Source: JAYOEY01 sp038116945 (GTDB lineage Bacteria > Pseudomonadota > Alphaproteobacteria > MPNO01 > UBA2964). From it: a stretch of 64,000 bases of DNA. A model generated the notes under the pieces. That model was not told where the DNA came from. It did no database searches and saw nothing but the letters and a program-made list of their open reading frames with translations. The position numbers and the translations under genes were made by a program. The DNA lies in NCBI GenBank assembly GCA_038116945.1, contig JAYOEY010000019.1, positions 1 to 64,000 of the forward strand. Direction: 5' to 3'. Below are positions 42,195 to 50,396 of the stretch, piece after piece; the first letter of the stretch is position 1; each line of letters begins with the position of its first letter.

Positions 42195-42653
42195 ATGACG
42201 ATCAGATCGATACTGACGCTCACGCTCTGCCTCGCGGGCACAGCCGCCTGGGCGGCCGGACCCGCCCCGTCCCTGGCGCCGGAACGGCCCCCCGGCAATT
42301 ACGAATTCGGCGTCAAGGCCGTCAAATCGGGAGAATACGCGAAAGCGCTGCAGCACCTCGAAAAGGCGCTGGCCGAGGACCAGCGCGACGCCGATACGCT
42401 GAACTACATGGGCTACAGCTATCGCAAGCTGAAACAGTTCGACAAGGCGCTTGCCGCCTATCGGAAAGCGCTGGCGATCAAGCCCGAGCATCGCGGCGCC
42501 AACGAATATATCGGCGAGCTGTACCTTGAAACGGGCCAGTTGGAGAAAGCGAAAGAGCGGCTCAAGGTGCTCGACTCGGCCTGTTTCTTCGGCTGCGAGG
42601 AATACGACACGCTCAAGAAGGCAATCGCCGCTTACGAGGCGAAGCGGAAATAA
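42195..42653 (+). CDS. Secreted TPR-repeat protein
   Basis: A 152-residue protein with a signal peptide (residues 1-21, ending AWA-AG) and about two and a half tetratricopeptide repeats. Examples are GEYAKALQHLEKALAEDQRD, KQFDKALAAYRKALAIKPEH and a third GQLEKAKERLKVLDSA. Two Cys residues in SACFFGCEEYD near the C-terminus may form a disulfide in the periplasm. The ATG follows an AAGGAGAAG site. It lies 56 bp after the opine-dehydrogenase pair in the same direction; whether it belongs to their unit is unclear. Generic interaction scaffold. Confidence 0.85.
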   Translation: MTIRSILTLTLCLAGTAAWAAGPAPSLAPERPPGNYEFGVKAVKSGEYAKALQHLEKALAEDQRDADTLNYMGYSYRKLKQFDKALAAYRKALAIKPEHRGANEYIGELYLETGQLEKAKERLKVLDSACFFGCEEYDTLKKAIAAYEAKRK

Positions 42654-42680
42654 CGCCGCCGGACGCCGAACCCGGAACCT

Positions 42681-43829
42681 TCAATCCCGGACCATCTGAA
42701 CCGGGAACGCCGCCTGCGGTGCGACTTCGAACACGCTGACGCATTGCGAGACGGCGGCGTAGAAGCTGGTCATGGCGACGATATCCAGCAGCACGTTGAA
42801 GCCGAGCTGCTGCGTCGCCGCCTCGAACGACGCATCCGACAGCGTGCCGGTATCGGCGATCTCCACCGCGGCCTCGTACGCGACGCGGTCGTCCTCGTCG
42901 TCGAAAACCGGCGTCCGCCGCTGGTTGATGGCGTCGACGATTTCCGGTGACACGCCGGCCTTGAGCGCATCGCGCGCCTGCGCGCCCCAGGCATAGGCGC
43001 CGTTCCAGTGACGCGCGGCGACGATCGCCGCGAGCTGGCGCAAGCGCGGCGTCAGGTGCCCCTGGCGCAGATAGTTGCCGACTGCCTGGTGCAGACGGAA
43101 CAGGACCGGCACCCGGATATAGAGACCGTTCGGCCCGCCCAGCCTGCCGCCCTTTGCCGCCACCTCGTCAAAGGCCGCGCCCTGTTCTTCGTCCATGTCT
43201 TCGCGCGCCAGCGGGTCGATCCGCGCCGTGCGCGCGGGGCCGGACCGCATCGGCGCCTTCCGTTTCGACAGGTCGCGGCCGGGTCCGAAGGCCGGGGTTT
43301 CCGCGCCTTCCGGCGCCGGTACGTGGAACACGTTGAGCGTCATGTTGACGACGGTGTAATGCGTGACGACCGCCATCAGATCGATCACCCCGCGCAGGCC
43401 GAGGACGTCAAGGCAGGCATCGAACGTCGCATCGTCGACCCGCGATGTCTCCAGCAGCATCATGAGGAAGCGATAGACCGTTGCTTCGTCCGCGTTGGCG
43501 AAATCGGGATCGCGACCGTCGCGCAGCGCATCGATCACAGCGGCATCGAGCCCGGCCTCCGCCGCAAGCCTGGTATGCGCCACCCATTCGACATGGGCGC
43601 CCCAGTAGCGGGCGAGAATCGACGCGGCGAATTCCAGCAGCCGCGCCTCGATCTGCGATTCGAACCGTGCGTAGCCGCCCAGCCGCTGCGACGCCGAAGC
43701 GAGGCCTGCATTGTGCAGCATGACGGGAAACGGCCCGCCGACACGGCCGCGCGATTCGACGATGTCGTCATGAACCGATTTCTGCTCGTCGGTCATCGCG
43801 TCGTAAGAAAGGGTCGTATAGCGCGCCAT
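42681..43829 (-). CDS. Fused double carboxymuconolactone-decarboxylase (AhpD-like) protein
   Basis: A 382-residue protein with two related all-helical CMD/AhpD-like halves (about 1-180 and 200-382), each preceded by a DAMTDEQ or EDMDEEQ segment and a GGPFP or GGPNG loop. The first half keeps the acid/His pair in ARYWGAHVEWVAH (Glu81, His85). In the second half the equivalent ARHWNGAYAWGAQ has Ala and Gln instead. No CxxC of peroxidase-type AhpD is present, so a decarboxylase or hydrolase-like role is more likely. The start has AGGAG upstream. Single-domain members are usually 120-190 residues, so this is a fusion or internal duplication. Confidence 0.85.
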   Translation of the reverse strand: MARYTTLSYDAMTDEQKSVHDDIVESRGRVGGPFPVMLHNAGLASASQRLGGYARFESQIEARLLEFAASILARYWGAHVEWVAHTRLAAEAGLDAAVIDALRDGRDPDFANADEATVYRFLMMLLETSRVDDATFDACLDVLGLRGVIDLMAVVTHYTVVNMTLNVFHVPAPEGAETPAFGPGRDLSKRKAPMRSGPARTARIDPLAREDMDEEQGAAFDEVAAKGGRLGGPNGLYIRVPVLFRLHQAVGNYLRQGHLTPRLRQLAAIVAARHWNGAYAWGAQARDALKAGVSPEIVDAINQRRTPVFDDEDDRVAYEAAVEIADTGTLSDASFEAATQQLGFNVLLDIVAMTSFYAAVSQCVSVFEVAPQAAFPVQMVRD

Positions 43830-44040
43830 GGGGATCTCCTGCGGCAGGACGGTAGAACGGGACAGGACGATAGGCGGGAGGCGGGCCCGAGTCCATATTG
43901 GGGCCCCGTCGCCGAGAGGGCTTAGACCCTGTTTTCTTTAAGACGCCAATCGGTTAACCTTTGCGCCGCGTGGCGGTATCCCGACTGTCTCGGGGCGCCG
44001 CTACCCGTGGGGAGCCATATCAGTCGCGAAGGACCAAGCG

Positions 44041-44379
44041 ATGCACAGAACAGTTCCGTTATTTCTTTTTCTCGGCCTTGCGATAGCGATCGCCGCGCCG
44101 ACCGCGGCCGTTGCCGAAATGAGCAAAACCGACACGGCCATTTGCAAGAACTGGTACGAGGACACACGAGCCAAGGGCCGCGACGCGTGTTTTTACGTCG
44201 CCCGCAACGTCGAATGGACCTCTCCGTCGTTCCAGATTTCAGACAAGTGCGACACCTGGGAAAAATTCGCCGCCTCGGGAAGCAAGTCGTCCTCCAATTA
44301 CGGCGCCTGCAACTTTCTGTGCCCGCAGGGCGCATCGCGGCCGCCGCAGCCGCTCAACTGCCCGGCGGTAAAACCGTGA
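44041..44379 (+). CDS. Small secreted Cys-rich hypothetical protein
   Basis: A 112-residue protein not recognised from any family. A signal peptide covers residues 1-25 (LFLFLGLAIAIAAP, then AAVAE). The mature part of about 87 residues holds six Cys (in AICKNW, DACFYV, DKCDTW, GACNFLCPQG and LNCPAV), probably three disulfides in the periplasm or outside. It ends in a Pro-rich tail. A monocistronic unit is likely: GAAGGACC precedes the start and a strong terminator follows 41 bp after the stop. Confidence 0.7.
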   Translation: MHRTVPLFLFLGLAIAIAAPTAAVAEMSKTDTAICKNWYEDTRAKGRDACFYVARNVEWTSPSFQISDKCDTWEKFAASGSKSSSNYGACNFLCPQGASRPPQPLNCPAVKP

Positions 44380-44420
44380 CGGCTGCTCGATAAGGTTCTC
44401 GCGCCGGTGACGCCTGAAGA

Positions 44421-44451
44421 AATTCCGCCCTATTCCGGGCGGAATTTTTTT
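44421..44451 (+). terminator. Intrinsic terminator embedded in the 3' end of the convergent Sel1 gene
   Basis: AATTCCGCCC (44421-44430) pairs perfectly with GGGCGGAATT (44437-44446) around TATTCC and is followed by a run of seven T. The 3' arm and T-run encode the last codons (KKFRPE) and stop of the minus-strand Sel1 gene, so coding and termination signals overlap. Confidence 0.93.
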
Positions 44452-45386
44452 GCGCGCTCCGTGGCGGCCGCGACCTGGTCGCCGCTGAGGGCGCTCTCCA
44501 GGCTCTCCAGCAGAAACTTCGTCTTGTCAGGCTCCTCCGCGGCGGCCAGCGTCAGCCAGAAATAGGCTTCCTGCCGGTCGCGCTTCACCCCTTCGCCGCG
44601 CATATACATGCGGCCGAGAAAAATCTGCGCCATCGCCTCGCCTTCGCGGCTGGCTTCCATGAAATGGGTTGCGGCGCGTTTGAGATCGCGCTCGACCCCG
44701 TCGCCCCGATAGTACAGCCGGCCGATATCGTACTTGGCGCGGCTTGAACCGGCCTTCGCCGCGGCGGCGAAATATTCGGCCGCCTTTTTCGTGTCGCGCG
44801 GGACCCCTTCGCCGAAATAGTAAATGTAGCCGAGATTCCGCATCGCCTTTCCGTACCCCTTGGCGGCGGCTTTCTCGAACAGCGATATCGCTTTCTTTAT
44901 GTCACGCTTAACGCCCCTGCCGTCGAGGTGCATGCTCCCAAGATTCCGCATCGCCTTGACGTTGCCGGCCTCGGCCGCGCGCGCATACCATTTGGCCGCC
45001 ATGGACGGGGACTGGCCTACGACCTTGCCCGACGCATAGAACGCGCCGACGATGCGCTGCGCATCGGCGTGACCCTGATCGGCCGCCTTTTCAAACCATT
45101 CGAAGGCTGCCCGGGCGTCTTCCTCTACGCCGTACCCTCCTTCGTAAAGTCGTCCCATCCAGTACTGGGCCTCGGCCTTGCCGGCCTGCGCATCGGGTCG
45201 AAAGGCGCTTAACGCCTTGTCGTAGTTCTCGGCCTTGAACGCCGCCTTGCCGGCCGCGATATCGGCGGCCGCAGAAAAAGCCGACAGCAGGGCAACGGCC
45301 ATCGTGCAGGCGACAAGGCCTGACCGCAATCGGCGGAAAGATGGGATGGATGCAGTCATGAGCGGGCCCGCTATTTTGTGGTCCAT
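44430..45386 (-). CDS. Secreted Sel1-repeat protein
   Basis: A 318-residue protein with a signal peptide (hydrophobic run about 22-40, ending SAAA-D) and about six Sel1 repeats of 36 residues. Examples are AQYWMGRLYEGGYGVEED, AMRNLGSMHLDGRGVKRD and AKYDIGRLYYRGDGVERD. Such arrays form a superhelical scaffold for protein partners, probably periplasmic here. The start could be the Met 27 bp downstream (MTASIPSF), which gives a shorter signal peptide; neither has a clear ribosome-binding site. The mature N-terminus (ADIAAGKAAFKAENYDKAL) parallels the 174-residue protein at 1854-2378. It is divergent from the amidohydrolase over 157 bp. Confidence 0.9.
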   Translation of the reverse strand: MDHKIAGPLMTASIPSFRRLRSGLVACTMAVALLSAFSAAADIAAGKAAFKAENYDKALSAFRPDAQAGKAEAQYWMGRLYEGGYGVEEDARAAFEWFEKAADQGHADAQRIVGAFYASGKVVGQSPSMAAKWYARAAEAGNVKAMRNLGSMHLDGRGVKRDIKKAISLFEKAAAKGYGKAMRNLGYIYYFGEGVPRDTKKAAEYFAAAAKAGSSRAKYDIGRLYYRGDGVERDLKRAATHFMEASREGEAMAQIFLGRMYMRGEGVKRDRQEAYFWLTLAAAEEPDKTKFLLESLESALSGDQVAAATERAKKFRPE

Positions 45387-45543
45387 GCCGCGTCAGGGCT
45401 GGTGCAACGTCATTATAGGGTCGGACCGGGCAGATGGAACCGTGAAAACCCGCCGGCTCGTCCCTGTCGGCGTCACCCCCAGCACGATTGCCGGTGGCGG
45501 CGTTTTCCGCCATCATCGCGGCGGAAACCGGCGGGAGCATGCC

Positions 45544-46575
45544 ATGCATATCATCGATTCGCATTTTCACTGGTGGCCGCGGTCGCACTTCGAACGGCTC
45601 TGCAAGCGCACGGGCTTTCCCCACGCCGTTGCCGACGGCAAGGGCGGATACGATTACCTGCGCCAGGAAGAGGCCGCCGATTACGTCATGAATACCTGGC
45701 CGGCCTGGTTCGACCTCGACGAGCAGCTCGCCCACATGGATGCGCTCGGCCACCGGGTAGACGTGGTGTGCTCCATCGGCCCCATGTCGGTCTGTTTCTC
45801 GGAACTGCCCGCGGACGAAGGAAAAGACTACGCCATCGCATGGAACGAGGAGATGGCGGGGGCACAGAAGCGCTATCCCGGCCGCGTCTGGGCCAGCGCC
45901 GCCGTGCCGCTGCAGGACACCGAAACCGCGATCGAGGTTCTCGACGACGCGCTCGACCGGCTCGGGCTGATGGGAGTCAATTTGCCGGGCAGCATCGGGC
46001 AGGACCCTCGCATCGATGCCGAACGGCTGGAGCCGTTCTACGATCATGTCGAGAAGCGGGGCATTCCGATGTTCCTGCACCCGACCGACGCGGTGTTCGC
46101 CGACGCGCTCGACGGTTACGACGGTGCGCTGTTCCTCAGTCTCGGACGGGTGGTGGAAGTCAGCGTGGCGGCCATGCGGCTGGTGTTCTCCGGCATCATG
46201 GACCGGCACCCCGACCTGAAGCTGATCATGTCGCACACCGGCGGCACGCTGCCCTACCAGTCGGGCCGGATGGACAAGAACGGCAGGAAGGCGAAGCTGC
46301 CGCAGCCGCCGAGCACCTATCTCAAGCGCATGTACAGCGACACCGTGTCGCCGCATATGGAAGGGATGAAGTTCGCCATCGAATATTACGGCGTCGATCA
46401 CGTCATGTACGGCAGCGACTATCCCTGCTGGATGCCGGCGGACGCGCTGAAATTCCTCGATCAGGTCGGGCTGTCGGACGAGGATCTGGAGAAAGTGCTC
46501 TACAGCAACGCGCGCCGGATTCTCAACCTCAAGGATCCGGTCGCCGAATCGGAGCCCGTCAGAGCCGTCGGTTAG
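45544..46575 (+). CDS. Amidohydrolase family protein (ACMSD-type decarboxylase/hydrolase)
   Basis: A 343-residue TIM-barrel metal enzyme of the amidohydrolase-2 group. Ligand positions are HxH in IDSHFHWWP (His7/His9), His in PMFLHPTD, His in LIMSHTGG and Asp in YGSDYPCW. The group includes 2-amino-3-carboxymuconate 6-semialdehyde decarboxylase and gamma-resorcylate decarboxylase, so C-C bond cleavage of an aromatic-derived acid is as likely as hydrolysis. The ATG follows GGGAG and directly precedes the metal motif; upstream in-frame sequence is not conserved. Its 3' end overlaps the convergent M24-like gene by 17 bp. Confidence 0.9.
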   Translation: MHIIDSHFHWWPRSHFERLCKRTGFPHAVADGKGGYDYLRQEEAADYVMNTWPAWFDLDEQLAHMDALGHRVDVVCSIGPMSVCFSELPADEGKDYAIAWNEEMAGAQKRYPGRVWASAAVPLQDTETAIEVLDDALDRLGLMGVNLPGSIGQDPRIDAERLEPFYDHVEKRGIPMFLHPTDAVFADALDGYDGALFLSLGRVVEVSVAAMRLVFSGIMDRHPDLKLIMSHTGGTLPYQSGRMDKNGRKAKLPQPPSTYLKRMYSDTVSPHMEGMKFAIEYYGVDHVMYGSDYPCWMPADALKFLDQVGLSDEDLEKVLYSNARRILNLKDPVAESEPVRAVG

Positions 46576-47584
46576 GGTCGCCCGCCGCGCCGAGCAGCAA
46601 CGGATCGCTGACCAGCCAGTAGCCGCCTGAATCCCGCCAGCGGCGCGTGACGCTGACGATCGAACCCGGCGACGGCGCTTCGAGAACGGACAGCGGCGCG
46701 GTGCCGACGCAGCCCTCGACGACACTGTCTACCGGCTCGAACCCGTCCGGCGATTCTCCCGACATCAGGAAAGCGGGATCGGCGAGCCGGCTTTCGACCG
46801 CATCCGACCGGCCGTCCCCGTCCTGTTCGAAGGACCGGCCGATCCTTACCCAGTGACATTTATAGGCGACCGAAACGCGGACCGCGTAGCGGTTCGCGAA
46901 AACGCTGGGGCCGTCGAGCCGGCGGAAACGACTGTCGGCGGAGAGATCTTCGGCGATATCGATCAGGATTTCCTCGCACCCCTGCATCCGTGCGGCGCGT
47001 TCGATGTCGGACAGGATGGAGGCATCGACCGGCGCGCCTTTCGGCGCGGCCAGCGCCAGCGCGTCGCGCGCGATTTGCGCCGCACGCACCGTCAGCGCGA
47101 TCTCGGCGGCGTCGGCGGGATTGCGGACGGAAGCGAACAGGCCGGTCGCATCGGTGAGCGCGACGCCGTCCGCGACCGATTTAAGGTTGACGACGATGTC
47201 GCCCGGCAGCTTTGCAAGCTCGACCGCGCCGACCCGCTTCATGGCGCCGGCCCGCGTCAGCTGTTCGCCGAGCGCGCGGCCGATATTGGGGGTGCAGACG
47301 ATTTCGCCGACACAGGAAGTTTCCTCGATCCAGTTGCCGACGCGTTTCGACAGGCTGACCGTAAAGACCGGATCGCCCTCAGGGAGGATGGTCAGCACGC
47401 CCTGCGACCAGTAAGGCACGAAATGCGTGAGCCAGGACACGGCCGAGGGGCGCGGGAAATTCGTATAGACCAGCAGCGCGTCCAGCCCGGCATCCGCCAT
47501 CGCCGCACGGCAGCGCGCGAGCCGCGCATCCAGCACGTCGCGCGGGACTTCTTCTTCCGACCAGGCAAGCAATCCTCTGCGCAT
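46559..47584 (-). CDS. Degenerate M24/creatinase-like protein
   Basis: A 341-residue protein with a recognisable creatinase N-terminal domain (about 15-150, GLDALLVYTNFPRPSAVSWL) and the start of a pita-bread domain (RNPADAAEIALTVRAAQIAR). The C-terminal half lacks the Asp/His/Glu metal-ligand motifs of M24 peptidases and is shorter than usual (about 380-400). It is probably a non-catalytic partner or an altered enzyme. It begins 10 bp after the other M24 gene at 47595-48713 and is last in the hydantoinase unit. It is not simply the split half of its neighbour, since both have their own N-terminal domain. Confidence 0.75.
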   Translation of the reverse strand: MRRGLLAWSEEEVPRDVLDARLARCRAAMADAGLDALLVYTNFPRPSAVSWLTHFVPYWSQGVLTILPEGDPVFTVSLSKRVGNWIEETSCVGEIVCTPNIGRALGEQLTRAGAMKRVGAVELAKLPGDIVVNLKSVADGVALTDATGLFASVRNPADAAEIALTVRAAQIARDALALAAPKGAPVDASILSDIERAARMQGCEEILIDIAEDLSADSRFRRLDGPSVFANRYAVRVSVAYKCHWVRIGRSFEQDGDGRSDAVESRLADPAFLMSGESPDGFEPVDSVVEGCVGTAPLSVLEAPSPGSIVSVTRRWRDSGGYWLVSDPLLLGAAGDPNRRL

Positions 47585-47594
47585 CGCCTTTCTC

Positions 47595-48713
47595 CTACGC
47601 CGCTGTCGACAGAAGTTCGAGCGGCGTTTCGGCGAAGGTCTCGTACCCGTCCTTCGTCACCAGCGACGCATCGCCCAGCACCATATAGCCCGCGACCGGG
47701 TGATAGGTGTTGGGGTGCACGATGCAGAAGGCGCCTTCCTGCAGCACGGTATCGACGTCTTCGAGAATGTGCGGCTTGGTGTCGAGAAACAGCCCGAGCC
47801 CGTGGCCGCGCACCCGCGTGTATTCGGCGGTGCAGTACTTGCCGAGCCCGTAGGCGCGGAACACGTCGTTTTCCGCCCTGGCGATTTCGGAAGCGGTGAC
47901 GCCGGCCTTGAGCACGGACAGTCCGGCGTGAACCGCTTCGATATAGACCTGAAAGGCGTCGATCTGCGCCTTGCTGGGCTCGCCCACGACCAGCGTGCGG
48001 CAAATCTGCGAGAAATAGCCGTCGACCCCGGGGCTGAGCTCGGTGGTGACCAGATCGCCCGCCTGGATTCGGCGTTCGCCCGGCGGATGCATGCCGCGCA
48101 CCTCCTGGCCGCCCGTGCCGATCAGCATGAAATTCTCGGCACAGCCTTCGGCGCGCAGGAACCCTTCGATCTCCGCGACAAGCTCGTACTCGGCAACGCC
48201 TACCTTTGCGGCATCCCTGAACACCTGGTAGCCGCGGTCGGCGAGCTCGCTGGAACGCCGCATCGCGTCGATTTCCATCGGCGTTTTTGTCATCAGCAGC
48301 GAATCGAGCAGCGCCGTACCGTCTTCCACCGCCCTGTCCAGCGATTCCGGCGAAAGACCGAACGGCAGCAGCGTGCGCGGCGCCGTGGCGATGCGGCGGT
48401 TGCCGAACTTGGTGAGCATGGCGCGCGCGGAATCGATCAGGTCGGACGACGCCTCGACCTGCAGATGGGGGCACTTGACCCGGGCGCGCTCGGCCTCGGT
48501 CTCGCCCTCGACGATCAGATGCGTCTCGCCGTCGGCCATGACCAGCGCGATGGCGTCTCCTTCCAGCACGGGAAAATCGGTGACATAGCGGAGGTAATCG
48601 CTCTGCCAGGCATTGCCCCATGACAGGATGACATCGACTTCCTGTTCCTTCATCGCGGCCAGCAGCCGGGCGCGCCGTTCCGCGTGGATCGGGCTGATCG
48701 GGGTCTCGCTCAT
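47595..48713 (-). CDS. M24 family (creatinase/Xaa-Pro peptidase-like) protein with altered metal ligands
   Basis: A 372-residue protein with a creatinase N domain (about 10-140) and a full pita-bread domain (about 150-365). The His motif RVRGHGLGLFLD is present. The canonical ligand positions are changed: the first Asp is Glu in TTELSPG, the second Asp is Gln in YFSQICRT, and the EPG motif is VHPNTY. Creatinase itself is a metal-free member of this fold, so C-N hydrolysis of a creatine- or hydantoin-derived compound is plausible. It is coupled to HyuB by a 4-bp overlap. Peptidase activity is unlikely but not excluded. Confidence 0.83.
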   Translation of the reverse strand: MSETPISPIHAERRARLLAAMKEQEVDVILSWGNAWQSDYLRYVTDFPVLEGDAIALVMADGETHLIVEGETEAERARVKCPHLQVEASSDLIDSARAMLTKFGNRRIATAPRTLLPFGLSPESLDRAVEDGTALLDSLLMTKTPMEIDAMRRSSELADRGYQVFRDAAKVGVAEYELVAEIEGFLRAEGCAENFMLIGTGGQEVRGMHPPGERRIQAGDLVTTELSPGVDGYFSQICRTLVVGEPSKAQIDAFQVYIEAVHAGLSVLKAGVTASEIARAENDVFRAYGLGKYCTAEYTRVRGHGLGLFLDTKPHILEDVDTVLQEGAFCIVHPNTYHPVAGYMVLGDASLVTKDGYETFAETPLELLSTAA

Positions 48714-50395
48714 TCCGCGGCGCTCCCGAGATCCTCCAGCCCGTACTCGGCGCGCGCCGCCTCGGGCGAAACCAGCCCGGTCCGCAGATCCCGGATCAGC
48801 TCGGCCCGGTCGCGCCGTTTCGGATCGCCGTACCCGCCGCCGCCGCCGGTCAGGAAGGTTACGCGGTCGCCCGCGACCAGATGGATGTTGGTCTGCTTGA
48901 GGACCCGCTCCTCGCTGCCGTCGATGCGGTGGATCACGGCCTCGTTGACCGCCCCGTCATGGCCGCCATGCAGCCCCCATGGCGCGTCCACCGTGCGGTC
49001 GAAATTGATGTTGGCGATGGTGTCCTGCAGGCAGCGATAGCGGATTTCGACGCCGAGCCCGCCGCGATACTGGCCCGCCCCGCCGCTGTCGGTGCGCAGC
49101 TTGTGGCATTCGATGACGAACGGATAGTTCATTTCCTGCACCTCGATGGGCGCGTTGCGGACGTCGCCCTGGCAGATCGACATCGCCGCGCTTTCGCCGT
49201 CGGCCGCGGGCCGACCGCCCCAGCCGCCGCCCATGATGTTCATCAGCAGGAACCGCCGGCCGTCATCCTCGCGATAGCCGTAGAACGAGCAGCCGCCCAT
49301 GTCGCCCTTGTGGGCCGCCGGTATGCGGTGCGGCAGCGCTGGCGCCAGCGCCTTGAGGATCACGTCGATCACGGTCGGCAGCGCGATGCTCCACAGCCCG
49401 ATCGCCGCGGGCGGCCTGGCATTGAGGATGGTGCCTTCGGGCGAGATGACGGTCAGCGGGCGGAACCCGCCTTCGTTGACCGGCGCATCCGGGAGGGTCA
49501 GGCATTTAAAGGCGATGCGCGCCGCGGCAACGCCGCCGGAGCCCGAATTGAGCGGCGAACGCACCTGGGGATTGGTGCCGGTATAGTCGATGGTCATGCT
49601 GTCGCCATCGACCGTGACCCTGGCCTTGATGACCAGCGGCTTGTCGATCACCACCCCGTCATTGTCGAGGCAGCTTTCCGCCTCGTAGACCCCGTCGGGG
49701 ATACCGGCGACCACGGCGCGGGCCGCGGCCTCCGACTGTTTCCAGATTTCGGCGGTGCAGGCCGCGATGGTTTCGGTACCGTATCGGCGATAGAGCTCGT
49801 TGAGCCGGCGCTCGGCGATGTTGCAGGCCGCGATCTGGGCACGCAGGTCGCCGAGGGAAGATTCGGGAAAGCGCAGATTGTCATGGATGATCTGCCAGAC
49901 CGCATCGTTGCGGACGCCCTTGTCGAACACCTTGAGCGAACGAAGCTGTATGCCTTCCTGGAAAATCTCGAAGGAATCGTACGAGCCGAACCCGACGCGC
50001 GAGCCGCCGACATCCACCCAGTGCGCCCGGTTGGCGGCGAACGCCACAAGCTCGCCCTCGTGAAAGCACGGCGTGTAGATCACGATATTGTTGAGATGCT
50101 GGCCGCACACCCCGCCGTGATTCATGATGATCACGTCGCCCGGCGCAAACCCGTCGAGCCCGTACCGGTCGATCCCGTCCTGCACGGCGACGCCGAGATC
50201 GGCGAGAAAGATCGGCAGCCCGCCCGCGTTCTGGCTGATCATGTTGCCGTCGGTATCGATCAGCCCGCAGCAGAAATCGCGGACTTCGTAAATCATCATG
50301 TTGTGCGCCGAACGGCAGAGCGCCGTCGCCATCTCTTCGGAGAACGCGACGAAAGCGTTGCGCACGACCTCGAGCGTTATCGGATGAACCGCCAT
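48710..50395 (-). CDS. hyuB: Hydantoinase B / oxoprolinase-type subunit HyuB
   Basis: A 561-residue subunit of an ATP-dependent cyclic amide hydrolase (N-methylhydantoinase, 5-oxoprolinase or acetophenone-carboxylase type). N-terminal blocks are ITLEVVRNAFVAFSEEMATA and GDVIIMNHGGVCGQHLNNIV. SPLNSGSGGVAAARIAFKCL and the C-terminal GGGGGYGDPKRRD are family features. It starts 1 bp after the HyuA stop and overlaps the M24 gene. Cyclic amide or ring carboxylation cannot be distinguished by motifs; the creatinase-like neighbours favour amide hydrolysis. Confidence 0.93.
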   Translation of the reverse strand: MAVHPITLEVVRNAFVAFSEEMATALCRSAHNMMIYEVRDFCCGLIDTDGNMISQNAGGLPIFLADLGVAVQDGIDRYGLDGFAPGDVIIMNHGGVCGQHLNNIVIYTPCFHEGELVAFAANRAHWVDVGGSRVGFGSYDSFEIFQEGIQLRSLKVFDKGVRNDAVWQIIHDNLRFPESSLGDLRAQIAACNIAERRLNELYRRYGTETIAACTAEIWKQSEAAARAVVAGIPDGVYEAESCLDNDGVVIDKPLVIKARVTVDGDSMTIDYTGTNPQVRSPLNSGSGGVAAARIAFKCLTLPDAPVNEGGFRPLTVISPEGTILNARPPAAIGLWSIALPTVIDVILKALAPALPHRIPAAHKGDMGGCSFYGYREDDGRRFLLMNIMGGGWGGRPAADGESAAMSICQGDVRNAPIEVQEMNYPFVIECHKLRTDSGGAGQYRGGLGVEIRYRCLQDTIANINFDRTVDAPWGLHGGHDGAVNEAVIHRIDGSEERVLKQTNIHLVAGDRVTFLTGGGGGYGDPKRRDRAELIRDLRTGLVSPEAARAEYGLEDLGSAAE

Positions 50396-50396
50396 G

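Noticed and set aside
46559..48713. The two M24 genes as one frameshifted gene
   Set aside because: Each has its own creatinase-type N-terminal domain and start codon, and they are separated by a stop and a 10-bp gap, so they are tandem relatives rather than two halves.
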